Below, in pieces: positions 1-9,218 of a DNA stretch of 64,000 nt; the stretch's first letter is position 1, and each line of letters starts with the position of its first letter. The DNA comes from Turbatrix aceti (lineage: Eukaryota > Nematoda > Chromadorea > Rhabditida > Panagrolaimidae), in contig OZ017767.1 in assembly GCA_963969345.1 (NCBI GenBank), positions 1,116,001 to 1,180,000 of the forward strand, written 5' to 3'. The translations under genes were made by a program, and so were the position numbers. The notes under the pieces are model-generated. The model searched no databases. It had not been told where the DNA came from and worked only from the letters and a program-made list of their open reading frames with translations.

Positions 1-1035
1 TTCTGCGTTACGATAGCCGTTTTATTTTTTGTTCTTTGACATCCTTGAGGTCGATATACCTCAGAAAAGTGAAATCGTGCATATTTGACTTCCCTCGACC
101 AAACCGAAGCGAGCACCTGAAAGCACTGAATATAAAATCGTGAATAACTCGAAAACTAATAGTCGCCGACCTAGGTAAAGTTGGGTGGGTCTCCAAGCTA
201 TAGGTATGGGCAACTCGGTATCAGCCCCAGAATTCATCTGTACACAACAGGTATGGAGAAAAAACCTGAAATGCGTTTTCAAAATAGGCAACTTTAGCGC
301 CTTCTAGCATATTTCTCCGATAATTTATCAACTCAGCCCAAGGACGATTAGTTAGCTCAGTCTTAGCCTGTTTACACTGAAAAGTGCCAAAACGAACGAG
401 AATGCATGAACATGTGAAAAATGCCGGCGAATACACAACACTTTATAAAAACTCAAAAAATTTTCGCGTCGAGACCTATTGACGCGCTGTGCCGTGTTAT
501 CAAAAAATTCAATGTAATTAAACGAAATATACTCACAGTTATCAAAAAATTTAACGTAATCAAACGAAATATTCAAAATACGTACATCAAGTGAACATTA
601 TATCATCATCCATGAGAAATTTGCTCGTTTAATTTTGTTTTTAATCAAAAAATTAAAAACAAAATGCTATAAAAATGTTGCTGGGTACATTGTTATAAAC
701 GTTTTTTTTAAACGTCATACCATTTTTTTTCGTTGTCTACCACCCCCCATGTACGCCCATCATTGCATACATCAATAAATATTTTTGGTTCAGCACGCAC
801 AATAACCTACTGCAACTAACAGAAATGAACTTCCACCTGCCAATAACGCAAGTTGCAAAGGTCATGCACAGAAAATATTTTTGACAGCTGATTGGTTGTT
901 GCATGTTGGTTAATGCCATTCTTGGCATTTTTACTTGTCCTAAAAGACCTTAAAGTTTGCATAAGATGCATGAATTACAGTTTTTTTTTATATTTAATTG
1001 ATAGTTGTTGCTAAAATACATCTTAAGATAGAACA
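1..1035. other. Non-coding flank, A/T rich
   Basis: No convincing gene is seen. The short open frames on the minus strand have no family features or splice logic. Two imperfect direct copies of a ~33-bp unit (core TAATYAAACGAAATAT) lie at about 499-531 and 540-572. A perfect hairpin with 14-bp arms lies at 632-645 and 652-665. Confidence 0.5.
632..665. repeat. Perfect inverted repeat, 14-bp arms
   Basis: ATTTTGTTTTTAAT is followed by a 6-base loop and its exact reverse complement. The arms are pure A/T apart from one G/C pair. It could be a chance hairpin in A/T-rich DNA. Confidence 0.6.
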
Positions 1036-1365
1036 ATGCAGGAGTTTAACTACTCCGTGATTACCTTTGACGATCTCTATCATCCGACGCTGAGCGTCGT
1101 GTATTGCTACTACATGAATACCGTATACTTAATTACGACGTTAATATTTGTGCGTCTGGTGATTTTGATATTGAAACACTCGACAATTGCTATGATTCCG
1201 TGAGAAATACATTTTTAGAGTTTATCAAGTTCTATAACATGAGATACTATTTTTCAGGTTCAAATATTACCTGCTCTGCAATTGCTCGTGGTCGTATCTC
1301 AACATGACACACTTTGTTTTCTGGAAACCCGTGATCCTAATTCCTGTTACGGCCTGTTACGGTAT

Positions 1366-1766
1366 ACGGGGCGCTTGGCGTCCCGCCGGCCAAGCACCCG
1401 CGAGTGCGTGCGCCATCCCCGACGCCCGAACCGACGACACAGAAAGAACCCCGCACTGATCATCGACTACGCTACGTGCCTTCAGAGGAACCCCGGCGAA
1501 AGGAAGCGCGCTGGTCCCGTCGTGGCGACTGATGTGAGTCAGTCTTATCTCCCTGCTCGTGCGTGACTGGTTGGCCACGACGAGCTCTCTCTCTCCCTCT
1601 GTGTTGTTGTTGATTTTACTAAAACTCGTGTTGTGCCGAGATCTACGTGATTCGGCGAGGCTCAGTTGGGCTTCTGTATTTGTGCTACGAACCAGGAATA
1701 AAGCTACATCACGATTCGGAGCGACTACGGCGGAAGGGTTCAGGACTGCGGCGAGAAGCCTCGGCA
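1366..1766 (+). repeat. 5' LTR of Gypsy-type element
   Basis: Bases 1366-1761 match 4784-5179 over 396 bp with five differences (1637, 1677, 1693, 1738 and 1743), all in the last 125 bp. The inner end reads CCTCGGCA and stops at 1766. This mirrors the start of the 3' LTR (TGCCGA at 4779), giving a TGCCGA/TCGGCA terminal inverted repeat. The first ~5 bases expected at the outer end (TGCCG) are absent here. A poly(A) signal AATAAA lies at 1697-1702. Confidence 0.85.
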
Positions 1767-1770
1767 GCAA

Positions 1771-1788
1771 TTGGTGACGAGAGAACCA
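1771..1788 (+). other. Likely primer-binding site
   Basis: TTGGTGACGAGAGAACC starts five bases after the 5' LTR end. A TGG-type start just inside the LTR is the usual place for a tRNA primer-binding site. The matching tRNA was not identified. Confidence 0.5.
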
Positions 1789-1815
1789 CGCCCGTTATTG
1801 GAAGTCAGACAGAAC

Positions 1816-4800
1816 ATGAACGACACCACATCGGGCCAGCCGACGGCAGATGACGATGATGTGTTCGCATCGCCGGGACAAGTCAACGTGCAAGCGACCG
1901 GAGAAGAATCGCCCCGCCACTCGACAGTGGCCGAAAGAAGTCACAGCACCGGCTCAATTGAGCGGTTGATGACGCCAAGAAACCGGAAGACGGTGAAACT
2001 ACCTAAGCTGGAAAAGGATGGCGACTTTGAAATGTGGATCTACAGATACGAAAGCAGCATCCACAATCTTCGAATCATCGACGCGAGGGAACAACAGCAA
2101 GTGATTATCGAAAACTTGTCCGACGATGTCCTGAACGTACTCATCAGTCGACTATATCCCACCAAGCTACAAGAAGTATCAGCACAGAAAGTGATTGACA
2201 CGCTCGCGGCGGTTTTTCGCCAATCCAGGAGCCGTCTGGCTACCCGGATGGCACTACTGGACCGCAGGCAGGGATCCACAGAATCGCGCAGCACGTTTCT
2301 GGCAGATGTTTTCCAGTTATCAAGACATTGCGACTACAAAAGCAAGAGGAACTTCCGAGAAGAAGATATCATCCTGACAGTTGTCAGAGGAATGGCGGAC
2401 AACGACCTGCGGGACTTCCTGATGCTTCCGTCCAACGAGATCGAAACGACGGATGATCTGCTACGTCTAATGAAAATATACGACGCCAAGACCGAAGTCA
2501 TGAACCGAGCACGAAATCCAACATCGCATCATGAAGATCGAACGACGGCAGTGTGTCGGGTGGCGGACAGACAGAAGCAATTCAAGGGCCCCCGAGGGTT
2601 CAATGCAGCGCGCAACGCCAGCGACAGCCGACAAGATGGACGTCTGGCGTGCTACAATTGTGGCGAAATTGGTCATTTTGCGAGAGAATGTCGAACGAAG
2701 CGCGCTGACCCCAAGCAGAACACAAACGCGATCCTATCAATCATCGGAGCCGTCGAGGAAATTCCTCCCTATATGATCCAGCTGAGAATGAATGGAAGAA
2801 GGATTGAATTCATGCATGACTCCGGAGCAGTGTGCACAATTGTGACCAAGACGACCTGGGAGGCTATGGGATCCCCCAAACTGGTGAAATCGGAAAGGCA
2901 GCTCCGGAACTTTGAAGGATCGCCAATTGGGATCCTTGGAGAAATCAAAGTCAACGTCGATTGGGCCGGAAAGAAAGAAATGGCAAAGGTGGTGGTGGCC
3001 AGGACCGGAAGCTGCAACCTACTCGGCAGGGATCTGATGGAGCAGTTCAGTATCGGCAAGCCGACGAGTGGATCCAAGGTGCAATGGGTGAATGCGATCC
3101 GGGGTGGACAGCAACTGGCAAAGATCATCGATGAAGTGAGCGACTGTCAGGTACGATCACCGTTCGACTTGAAGCGGGTGGCGGCGGAAACACAAATGGA
3201 CGAATCCCTCAAAGCCGTACTCCACTACACGCAGACCAGTTGGCCTGACAGCAAAATGATCCCCGACTTGGTGAAACCATATCAACAAGAAAAAGGAAAA
3301 ATATGGAGCGATGGACTGTGTTTATGGATGGATAACCGGCTCATCATCCCAGAAGCGCTGAGGAGCGAGGCGCGTTGCCTGCTACATCAAGCCCATGTTG
3401 GACGGGATCAGATGCACATGTTGGCGCGGGATCAATTTTGGTACCCGGGTCTGGCAACGGATATCGAAAAGATCGCAAAGGGATGCGAGGCCTGCAACCG
3501 AAACCGTGCAAACCCGACAGTTCAACTCCACCCGTGGAAGAAACCCGAATCATTTTTTGAGAGGGTTCATATCGACTTCGCTGGCCCGTTCCACAAATCC
3601 ATGTGGCTGATCCTGGTGGACGCTTGGTCCAATTGGATTGAGGTAGTCAAAACACGGTCCACGTCGACGAAGGAAACGATTGCGGCTTTGAGAGAAATCA
3701 TCAGCCGCCATGGCCTCCCCAACACGTTGGTGTCGGATAACGGAACAGGATTTGTCAGCCGAGAGTTCGAGACGTTTTGTGAGATCCGGGGAATCAAACA
3801 CCTCAAATCGGCGCCATATCATCCAAGCTCAAATGGAGTAGCAGAACGAGCAGTGAGGACTTTCAAGGAGGGCGTCACGAAGAGAATGAATGCGGGGGAC
3901 TCGCTGGATGAGGCGGTCATGACCACGCTATATCTCCATCGCACCACTAAGCTCAAGGACGACGACGAAACGCCGGCCAAGAAAGTGTATGGAAGGGAGC
4001 TGCGCACTATCTTCACGATCAATGCGGTGGCGAGGGATCGACACTTTCAGCCAAACCAGTTGGTTTGGGTCAAGATGTTCAAGCCTGGAAAGGAATTCTG
4101 GGAGAGGGGTCGGGTACTTGAGCCAGTTGGCCAAGTCATGTACCGGGTGCAAGCAGGAGGAGACATGCATGTGCGGCACCGGGACCAGCTCAAAGGGGCC
4201 GAAGAGGAATTGGCGGATAAAAAAATGAAGGAACCGTGGGTTTCAGGATCGGTTAACATGCTGCAGAATCTGCGGGTATCGCTGTCACCGGGCGACGACT
4301 CCACGGACAACCATCGGCGAGTCAGGCCCCAGCCCAAAAGCGTGATCATTCGAGTTCAGCCGAAGACGACTCCCCCAGATCGGTCGGCCCCCGCATCGTT
4401 GCATCCTGACTCTGACTCCTCGGACGAGCGCCAGCGGTCCCGTCCTCAGCCAAAGAGTGTCGTGGTCAAGGTCTTTCCCAAGGTACCAATCCCCGACCGC
4501 CTGGTTTCAATGTCCACCGAGGAGCTGAAGCGGGAGCAGGCCGAGATCAAGAAGGAGCAGATCAAGCTGTCCGACGACGTGGACTACCTCCTCAAGGGCA
4601 CGGTTCAACAGATTGCGGAAACTCAAGAAAACCTGCGAATGAGTCGTCGTTTTTATGGTCCGGCGATCAAGGAGCTCACGGAGACGATGGAATTCGTCAC
4701 GCTCGCTCTCAAGAAGCTGACCGGCCTGAATGAGGAATACTGCGCCATTTGGCAGCTTCGGTCAGCTGGGAAGGGGAGTGCCGACGGGGCGCTTGGCGTC

Positions 4801-4950
4801 CCGCCGGCCAAGCACCCGCGAGTGCGTGCGCCATCCCCGACGCCCGAACCGACGACACAGAAAGAACCCCGCACTGATCATCGACTACGCTACGTGCCTT
4901 CAGAGGAACCCCGGCGAAAGGAAGCGCGCTGGTCCCGTCGTGGCGACTGA
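1816..4950 (+). CDS. Gag-protease-integrase polyprotein (no RT/RNase H)
   Basis: This is a 1,044-residue retroelement polyprotein starting at the first ATG; the frame is open back to the primer-binding site. Residues ~55-240 resemble Gag capsid. A CCHC zinc knuckle (CYNCGEIGHFAREC) lies at ~279-292. An aspartic protease follows, with DSG at ~335-337 and LLGRD at ~402-406. From about residue 415 the sequence shifts within ~30 residues to the pre-integrase region. An HHCC zinc motif (H-x3-H ... CEAC) and an integrase core follow, with Asp in VHIDFAGPF, Asp in LVSDNGTGF and Glu in NGVAERAVRTF, so the D,D-35-E triad looks preserved. The tail is proline-rich and then coiled-coil-like (EELKREQAEIKKEQ), and its last ~55 codons lie in the 3' LTR. 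No YxDD motif is present. The frame is uninterrupted, which suggests recent activity. Confidence 0.85.
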   Translation: MNDTTSGQPTADDDDVFASPGQVNVQATGEESPRHSTVAERSHSTGSIERLMTPRNRKTVKLPKLEKDGDFEMWIYRYESSIHNLRIIDAREQQQVIIENLSDDVLNVLISRLYPTKLQEVSAQKVIDTLAAVFRQSRSRLATRMALLDRRQGSTESRSTFLADVFQLSRHCDYKSKRNFREEDIILTVVRGMADNDLRDFLMLPSNEIETTDDLLRLMKIYDAKTEVMNRARNPTSHHEDRTTAVCRVADRQKQFKGPRGFNAARNASDSRQDGRLACYNCGEIGHFARECRTKRADPKQNTNAILSIIGAVEEIPPYMIQLRMNGRRIEFMHDSGAVCTIVTKTTWEAMGSPKLVKSERQLRNFEGSPIGILGEIKVNVDWAGKKEMAKVVVARTGSCNLLGRDLMEQFSIGKPTSGSKVQWVNAIRGGQQLAKIIDEVSDCQVRSPFDLKRVAAETQMDESLKAVLHYTQTSWPDSKMIPDLVKPYQQEKGKIWSDGLCLWMDNRLIIPEALRSEARCLLHQAHVGRDQMHMLARDQFWYPGLATDIEKIAKGCEACNRNRANPTVQLHPWKKPESFFERVHIDFAGPFHKSMWLILVDAWSNWIEVVKTRSTSTKETIAALREIISRHGLPNTLVSDNGTGFVSREFETFCEIRGIKHLKSAPYHPSSNGVAERAVRTFKEGVTKRMNAGDSLDEAVMTTLYLHRTTKLKDDDETPAKKVYGRELRTIFTINAVARDRHFQPNQLVWVKMFKPGKEFWERGRVLEPVGQVMYRVQAGGDMHVRHRDQLKGAEEELADKKMKEPWVSGSVNMLQNLRVSLSPGDDSTDNHRRVRPQPKSVIIRVQPKTTPPDRSAPASLHPDSDSSDERQRSRPQPKSVVVKVFPKVPIPDRLVSMSTEELKREQAEIKKEQIKLSDDVDYLLKGTVQQIAETQENLRMSRRFYGPAIKELTETMEFVTLALKKLTGLNEEYCAIWQLRSAGKGSADGALGVPPAKHPRVRAPSPTPEPTTQKEPRTDHRLRYVPSEEPRRKEARWSRRGD
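4768..4778 (+). other. Polypurine tract
   Basis: GGGAAGGGGAG lies directly before TGCCGACGGGG, the start of the 3' LTR. This is the expected position of a plus-strand primer, here within the coding region. Confidence 0.6.
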
Positions 4951-5179
4951 TGTGAGTCAGTCTTATCTCCCTGCTCGTGCGTGACTGGTTGGCCACGACG
5001 AGCTCTCTCTCTCCCTCTGTGTTGTTGTTGATTTTACTAAAACTCGTGTTGTGCTGAGATCTACGTGATTCGGCGAGGCTCAGTTGGGCTTCTGCATTTG
5101 TGCTACGAACAAGGAATAAAGCTACATCACGATTCGGAGCGACTACGGCGGAAGGTTTCAAGACTGCGGCGAGAAGCCT
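4779..5179 (+). repeat. 3' LTR of Gypsy-type element
   Basis: It starts with TGCCGACGGGG after the purine tract. It contains the last ~55 codons of the polyprotein (stop at 4948-4950) and ends at GAAGCCT (5179), where the 5' LTR continues with CGGCA. The last five bases of the LTR are therefore missing at the junction with receptor sequence. Confidence 0.85.
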
Positions 5180-5995
5180 GGGTCCTTACTCTTCAGTCTT
5201 CGGCATCAAAAACGAATATTCGTTCCGCGCCATGTTTGTTTTTGGCTTCTTCCTTGCGTACACCAACGTTGCCATGGCTCTCTACCGGGTTTCCCAAATG
5301 TGCACGGAAACAGCTCTTGCCAATTTTACGAGTCGGACGAGAAATGTAGTGATTTTGCACGTTTTGGGTGTCAGCTTGGTGTTGGGTATTTGCTACGTGC
5401 CTTGCTTCTTGATTAGTTTGGAATCACCGACTCCCTTGCAAGATCTGGAACCGTTCGTTCCTTTCATCCGGTATTTTTTTGAACACTACCAGGTCTCCGG
5501 GTACGATCGTAATAAGTTGGTAATCGTCACCTCGCTGTACACATCCGTAGAAATACCTCTAGGAATAATTCTCATCATAGCAGTTGCTGTCATCTCGTAT
5601 ACGATACATGCTCTTCTTGAATGTCGAAAGTATCTCACGAAAACTACCTTTAAAATACAGGTAAGTTTTCAGATGTTTGTTTGACGCAATCAATCATACT
5701 TCAGTTCAAACTCTTCAAATTGCTCATGTATCAAATTGGCTTTGCCGTACTGTTTCTGCTCGTGCCGTTTGCGACCATGATTGTATTTCTTGTGCTCGGC
5801 TACAACTGGGGATCGACATTGTGCTTCTTCTTATTCATGGCCATCACCTGTCACGCGCCCGTCGAGTTTATTTTCATTTGTTGCTTCATAGTGCCGTACA
5901 GAAAAAACTTCTGGGCACTTAAAAGTGATTTGACATTTTCAAAAGCGCCTACCTCTGTAATATTGATATCGACACACAGTATGAATAATGTATAA

Positions 5996-6507
5996 TACAA
6001 GTTTGTCGTAACTGACTATTTACATGGTAACAAAAACAACGTTCCACGGGAGCGAAAATATCGCTGAACTCAAATTTTCTGTCTTCAGACGTCGAAAACG
6101 ATTCGGAGTTTGGTCATGATTTTCATGACTGTACAACTTTTACGACGAAAACGAACGCATACAACAAAATAGTTTTTTACGCGGTTAATGACATATTTGA
6201 CAATTTTCTCGGCATTTTACGATTAAAACAGGTATATTTGAAATCCTCTCGTCTTTACGGATGAAATACCACCACGCCCGCCTAAAAATACAGATTTGTG
6301 GATTCACGTAGACTTACGTTTATCACCTGACAGAACAAACAGAACGAAGAAAAGAAAAAGACAAACAAACGATGTTTCCGGAGCAACAGAGCGGAAAAAA
6401 CAACTCAAAAATTACAAAAAAAAAACATTCATAATGAACGTAAACTTTCTAAAACGGTCTTACAACGAAAGAACAAAACGCCAAACACGTTCGCCAACGA
6501 ATCATGT
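5996..6507. other. Intergenic, nothing recognised
   Basis: A/T-rich sequence between the interrupted receptor and the MITE. One 77-codon open frame (6296-6529) is lysine/arginine-rich, runs into the MITE and has no family signature, so it was not called. Confidence 0.5.
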
Positions 6508-6857
6508 AACGGAAACAGTGTTCCGCTGACTCCGTCAGAGTCGACTCTTTGACTCTGACTCTGACTCTGAGAGTCGAGAGTCAGAGTCGAGAGTCGATTT
6601 TTACAAAATGACCTTTTGACTCTTTGGAGTCGACTCTTTGATGAAAATTTTTTGGAAAAAATACACTTTTATAGCCATTTTTGGTGCTAAATTTTTGATT
6701 TTGTAAAGTAAAAACTCGTTAAAGATGAAAGCACGCAGTTTTAGGCGTTTATTGATACATTTTCTATGAACCTATTTTAACTCGGAGTCAAAGAGTCGAT
6801 TCTGGGAGTCGGAGTCGAAAGAGTCGATTTTGGCCAGAGCGGAACACTGAACGGAAA
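6508..6857. mobile_element. hAT-type MITE with 8-bp target duplication
   Basis: The element at 6516-6849 (334 bp) has perfect 12-bp terminal inverted repeats, CAGTGTTCCGCT at the left and AGCGGAACACTG at the right. It is flanked by an exact 8-bp duplication, AACGGAAA (6508-6515 and 6850-6857). The 8-bp duplication and CAGNG-type termini are hallmarks of the hAT superfamily. It has no coding capacity. Both ends are packed with GACTC/GAGTC units, in opposite orientation in the two halves, which may be subterminal transposase sites. Confidence 0.85.
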
Positions 6858-6860
6858 CAA

Positions 6861-6872
6861 TCTTTCCTGCAG
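6861..6872 (+). promoter_or_regulatory. Splice acceptor 5' of mrpl-35
   Basis: TCTTTCCTGCAG ends 21 bases before the ATG at 6894. No donor exon was found nearby, so it may be a spliced-leader acceptor. Confidence 0.4.
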
Positions 6873-6893
6873 ACTAAATCAGTATCCAGTGTC

Positions 6894-7421
6894 ATGCTTT
6901 CGAATTTGGCTCCCAAGCTTCCGTTAATCAAGGCAACATTGCCTTCGTTGGTTGTAGGCAAGCGTGGAATTGCTCGTATTCCGCACTACGAACACCACAT
7001 TCGCTTCGATCCAGCGGTCGGACGCAAGCGTTCGGCCCAGGACGTTCTGGACCGGTTTAAGCGCCTGAACAACGGTATGTTTTGCTTGATTTTGCTCTTT
7101 GTTTATTGAATATTTTCAGGCATGTGGATTCACGCTCACCCAGGCCGAAACAAGCTACGCTATGCGAAATCCGAAATCTTCAACAAAACTGCTGATTATT
7201 ACGAAACGTGTACGAAGGAGGAGTGTGCCATGCTGGACAAGATGATCACTCCATTCTGGCTTCGTCCTCGGCACTTTCCGGATGACCCATTTGAGCCCTA
7301 CCACGCCCGGCACGAAATCAATTCTCCGCGCGTGGATCATCGGGGCCGCTTCACTCGCGAACGCTCCAAGGTGCTCATGGACGACACTACTGCTCGTAAA
7401 TACTTTGCCGATTCTTCTTAG
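6894..7421 (+). CDS. mrpl-35: Mitochondrial large-subunit ribosomal protein bL35m
   Basis: Two exons, 6894-7074 and 7120-7421, with a 45-bp GT-AG intron. The product is 160 residues. The N-terminus is basic and hydroxylated ([16 protein letters not shown]), as expected for a mitochondrial targeting peptide. The second half matches animal MRPL35: [16 protein letters not shown] corresponds to the conserved W-x-R-x-G-x-KKxxWKKS stretch, [15 protein letters not shown] to LDKM(T)xxFWKRRNWY, and [13 protein letters not shown] to the DPYQKYHxRTNL terminus. It is a structural protein of the mitochondrial 54S/39S subunit. ykt-6 follows on the same strand, 337 bp downstream. That is long for a nematode operon spacer, but the short distance and the acceptor just before ykt-6 leave co-transcription possible. 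Confidence 0.88.
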
Positions 7422-7741
7422 GATACTGCCAGTTCTCTTTCTTTGTTTGTTTACGGTAATTCGCCTCGCAACGCATAAAGTTGTTATTTATTAGTTTTGA
7501 ATGCTCCCGAGACGAAAATTCAAACTCACTATATTTCGAGATTTTATGAAGGTGATGTTTATTTGTCATCATTTTTCGCGTATTCATATATTTTTGTTTG
7601 CTTTGCCATTCCTCATTCTTGTCAAGCCAAATTCGAGGATGCTAATGTATGTTCGAATCAGTTGATAGCTTATCGGAGAAATTTGTTTCAAGGCCGATTT
7701 TATTATCACGCTTTTGGAAGCTTTTTCTGTTTTCAAAAATA

Positions 7742-7752
7742 CTTTTTTGCAG
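7742..7752 (+). promoter_or_regulatory. Splice acceptor just 5' of ykt-6
   Basis: CTTTTTTGCAG ends six bases before the ATG at 7759. With no upstream exon recognised, it is a good candidate for a trans-splice (spliced-leader) acceptor. Confidence 0.45.
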
Positions 7753-7758
7753 GACAGA

Positions 7759-8438
7759 ATGAAGCTTTACTCCATTGGATTGTTTCATAAGCAAAGGGAA
7801 GGAGTGCAGAAGTTGAGCGACGCGTACAACCTACAGGACTTTGGTTTTTTTCAACGTACTTCCGTCAAGGTTTGTTTTTTTTTTAAAGTTTGATGTGTAT
7901 TCATTTTTTTAGGATTTTATGGCCTTCACCTATCGCCTGATCGTCGAGCGTGCGGCTCTGCCAAGCCGGAACTCGATCAAGGAACAGGGCTACTGGATTC
8001 ACTGCTACGTCAGGCAAGACGGACTGACTGGCGCCTGTGTCTCGGATGCCGACTACGAAGCTCGTGTGGCTTTCAGCCTGCTTTCTAAGATACTCGAGGA
8101 CTTTTCCCGGACGGTGCCCAATTGGGTCAGTTTACCTGAAAATATTTGGACGTTGATCAGTTTTTTATTTTTAGGCTCATCTCTCAAAGCCCGCTGAATA
8201 CGCCAAACTGCCCGAGTTTCTGTCAAACTGGCAGAATCCCGCGCAAGCCGATTCTATTTCCCGCGTCCAAAACGAGGTCGAGGAAACCAAGGTCGTCCTC
8301 CACAGCACCATCCAGTCTGTGCTGGAGCGAGGCGAAAAGCTCGATGATCTCATCCGTGCCAGCGAGAATTTATCCGAGCAAAGCAAGTTGTTTTACACGC
8401 AGGCTCGAAGGATGAACAAGTGTTGCAACTGGGTCTGA
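7759..8438 (+). CDS. ykt-6: YKT6 v-SNARE (longin, prenylated)
   Basis: Three exons: 7759-7869, 7913-8125 and 8175-8438, all GT-AG and in frame, giving 196 residues. The N-terminal longin domain starts MKLYSIGLFHK and contains FGFFQRTSVKDFMAFTYRLI, close to animal YKT6 (FFQRSSVQEFMTF). The SNARE motif (~residues 130-185) includes ISRVQNEVEETKVVL and LERGEKLDDLI, with an Arg at the layer position of R-SNAREs. The C-terminus KCCNWV provides the tandem cysteines normally palmitoylated and farnesylated. YKT6 acts in ER-Golgi, endosomal and autophagosome fusion and cycles between cytosol and membrane. The CaaX box here is CNWV rather than the CAIM known from human YKT6, an unusual a2 tryptophan. 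A poly(A) signal AATAAA follows about 14 bp after the stop. Confidence 0.93.
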
Positions 8439-8459
8439 TCTGGGAATTCAAATAAAGCA

Positions 8460-8815
8460 AAGAACCATGTTATCAAAACTTTGTGATATTCGACTAAAAT
8501 ACGCAGCAATGCTTAAATTTTATCAAAACTTGGAAAATACTTTATAAAGCAGTTATAAAGCCATTTGATCAGTTTTAACTTTACAAAAATTAAAAACGAG
8601 CAGTAGAAAAACAAGCAGTAGAGCTTTCAATATTACAAATGCAACATCCGTACATTGAGAGATTGAAAAGCAAGCACAGTTTCATCGTTTACAAAATAAT
8701 TTTTGATAATTTTGAATTGAAGTCATTTCCCGCTTTCCTGAAACAGTTTTTATCATTTTTTGCGTGATCAAAAATGTCAATTATATTAGAGGACGTATCT
8801 TTTTCATCAGTTGCT
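8460..8815. other. Intergenic, nothing recognised
   Basis: A/T-rich spacer after ykt-6 with no open frame of note. CAGTT-type words recur here (for example near 8567, 8572 and 8742). Confidence 0.5.
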
Positions 8816-9218
8816 TACCACAATACCCTAAATCATGATACCGTACACCTAAACCCAAGTGCAGGGTATCTTTGATGGCATCAGTCCCGGCACGCTTCGC
8901 ACCCCTGCATTTCCCAGCTTTGAAACGGGCAATCCGTGTTGAACGACTTCAATCCGAGGCCAATAGTGTCAAACACAGAACAAAACCCGTTCCCAAGCCT
9001 GCCACGACTTCGGGGTCTTCTGACACTTGATTTACCAAATTGAAAAATTCCACTTTATTCTTCTAAGCGGCGGCACGCGACCGACTGGGGTTGCTTTGAT
9101 CTCCGCTTCACGCCCCGCGCCGAACCGCGCACGCACTCCCATTGCAGTGACCGCGCATGCACTCCGCACATGTAACGTACGACGGCGACCTTAGACACCC
9201 CAACAACAAAAGTTACTC
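8816..9218. repeat. Dispersed repeat, copy 1
   Basis: About 400 bp that recurs at 11488-11925 in the same orientation with only a few substitutions. It starts TACCACAATACCCTAAAT and has a GC-rich right half. Compared with copy 2 it lacks ~25 bp near 9180-9205. The minus strand contains AATAAA in the middle, so a solo LTR is possible, but no TG..CA ends or target duplication were confirmed. Confidence 0.8.

Larger units (their letters stand above)
1366..5179 (+). mobile_element. Ty3/Gypsy-type LTR retroelement lacking reverse transcriptase
   Basis: The element consists of two ~396-bp LTRs (98.7% identical by eye), a primer-binding site, one long ORF and a purine tract next to the 3' LTR. The ORF has Gag, zinc knuckle, aspartic protease and integrase but goes from protease to the pre-integrase region with no RT or RNase H. 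It is therefore probably non-autonomous, depending on enzyme from a related element. The outermost ~5 bases of each LTR are missing and no target duplication is evident. It sits inside a chemoreceptor gene in the same orientation. Confidence 0.85.
1036..5995 (+). pseudogene. Seven-TM chemoreceptor gene interrupted by an LTR retroelement
   Basis: This is a nematode-type chemoreceptor (Srh/Str-like superfamily), expected in the membrane of sensory neurons. Exon 1 (1036-1199) encodes the N-terminus and TM1. After an intron at 1200-1257, exon 2 encodes FKYYLLCN and FWKPVILIPVTACYG, the conserved TM2 region, and is cut at about 1365. Receptor sequence resumes at about 5180 (FGIKNEYSF, TM3-TM5), has an intron at 5661-5704, and ends with TM6-TM7 and a stop at 5993-5995. 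Between the halves lies an LTR element. Joining base 1365 to 5180 would keep the frame, so the host gene was probably intact before insertion. No other frameshift or stop is visible in the receptor exons. Whether the element can be spliced out as intron-like sequence is unknown; a potential donor (gtatac) lies at 1362. Exact subfamily is uncertain. Confidence 0.8.

Noticed and set aside
1357..1770. Minus-strand open frames in both LTRs (also 4709-5161)
   Set aside because: They are shadows of the LTR and of the sense polyprotein end, and are present in both LTR copies.
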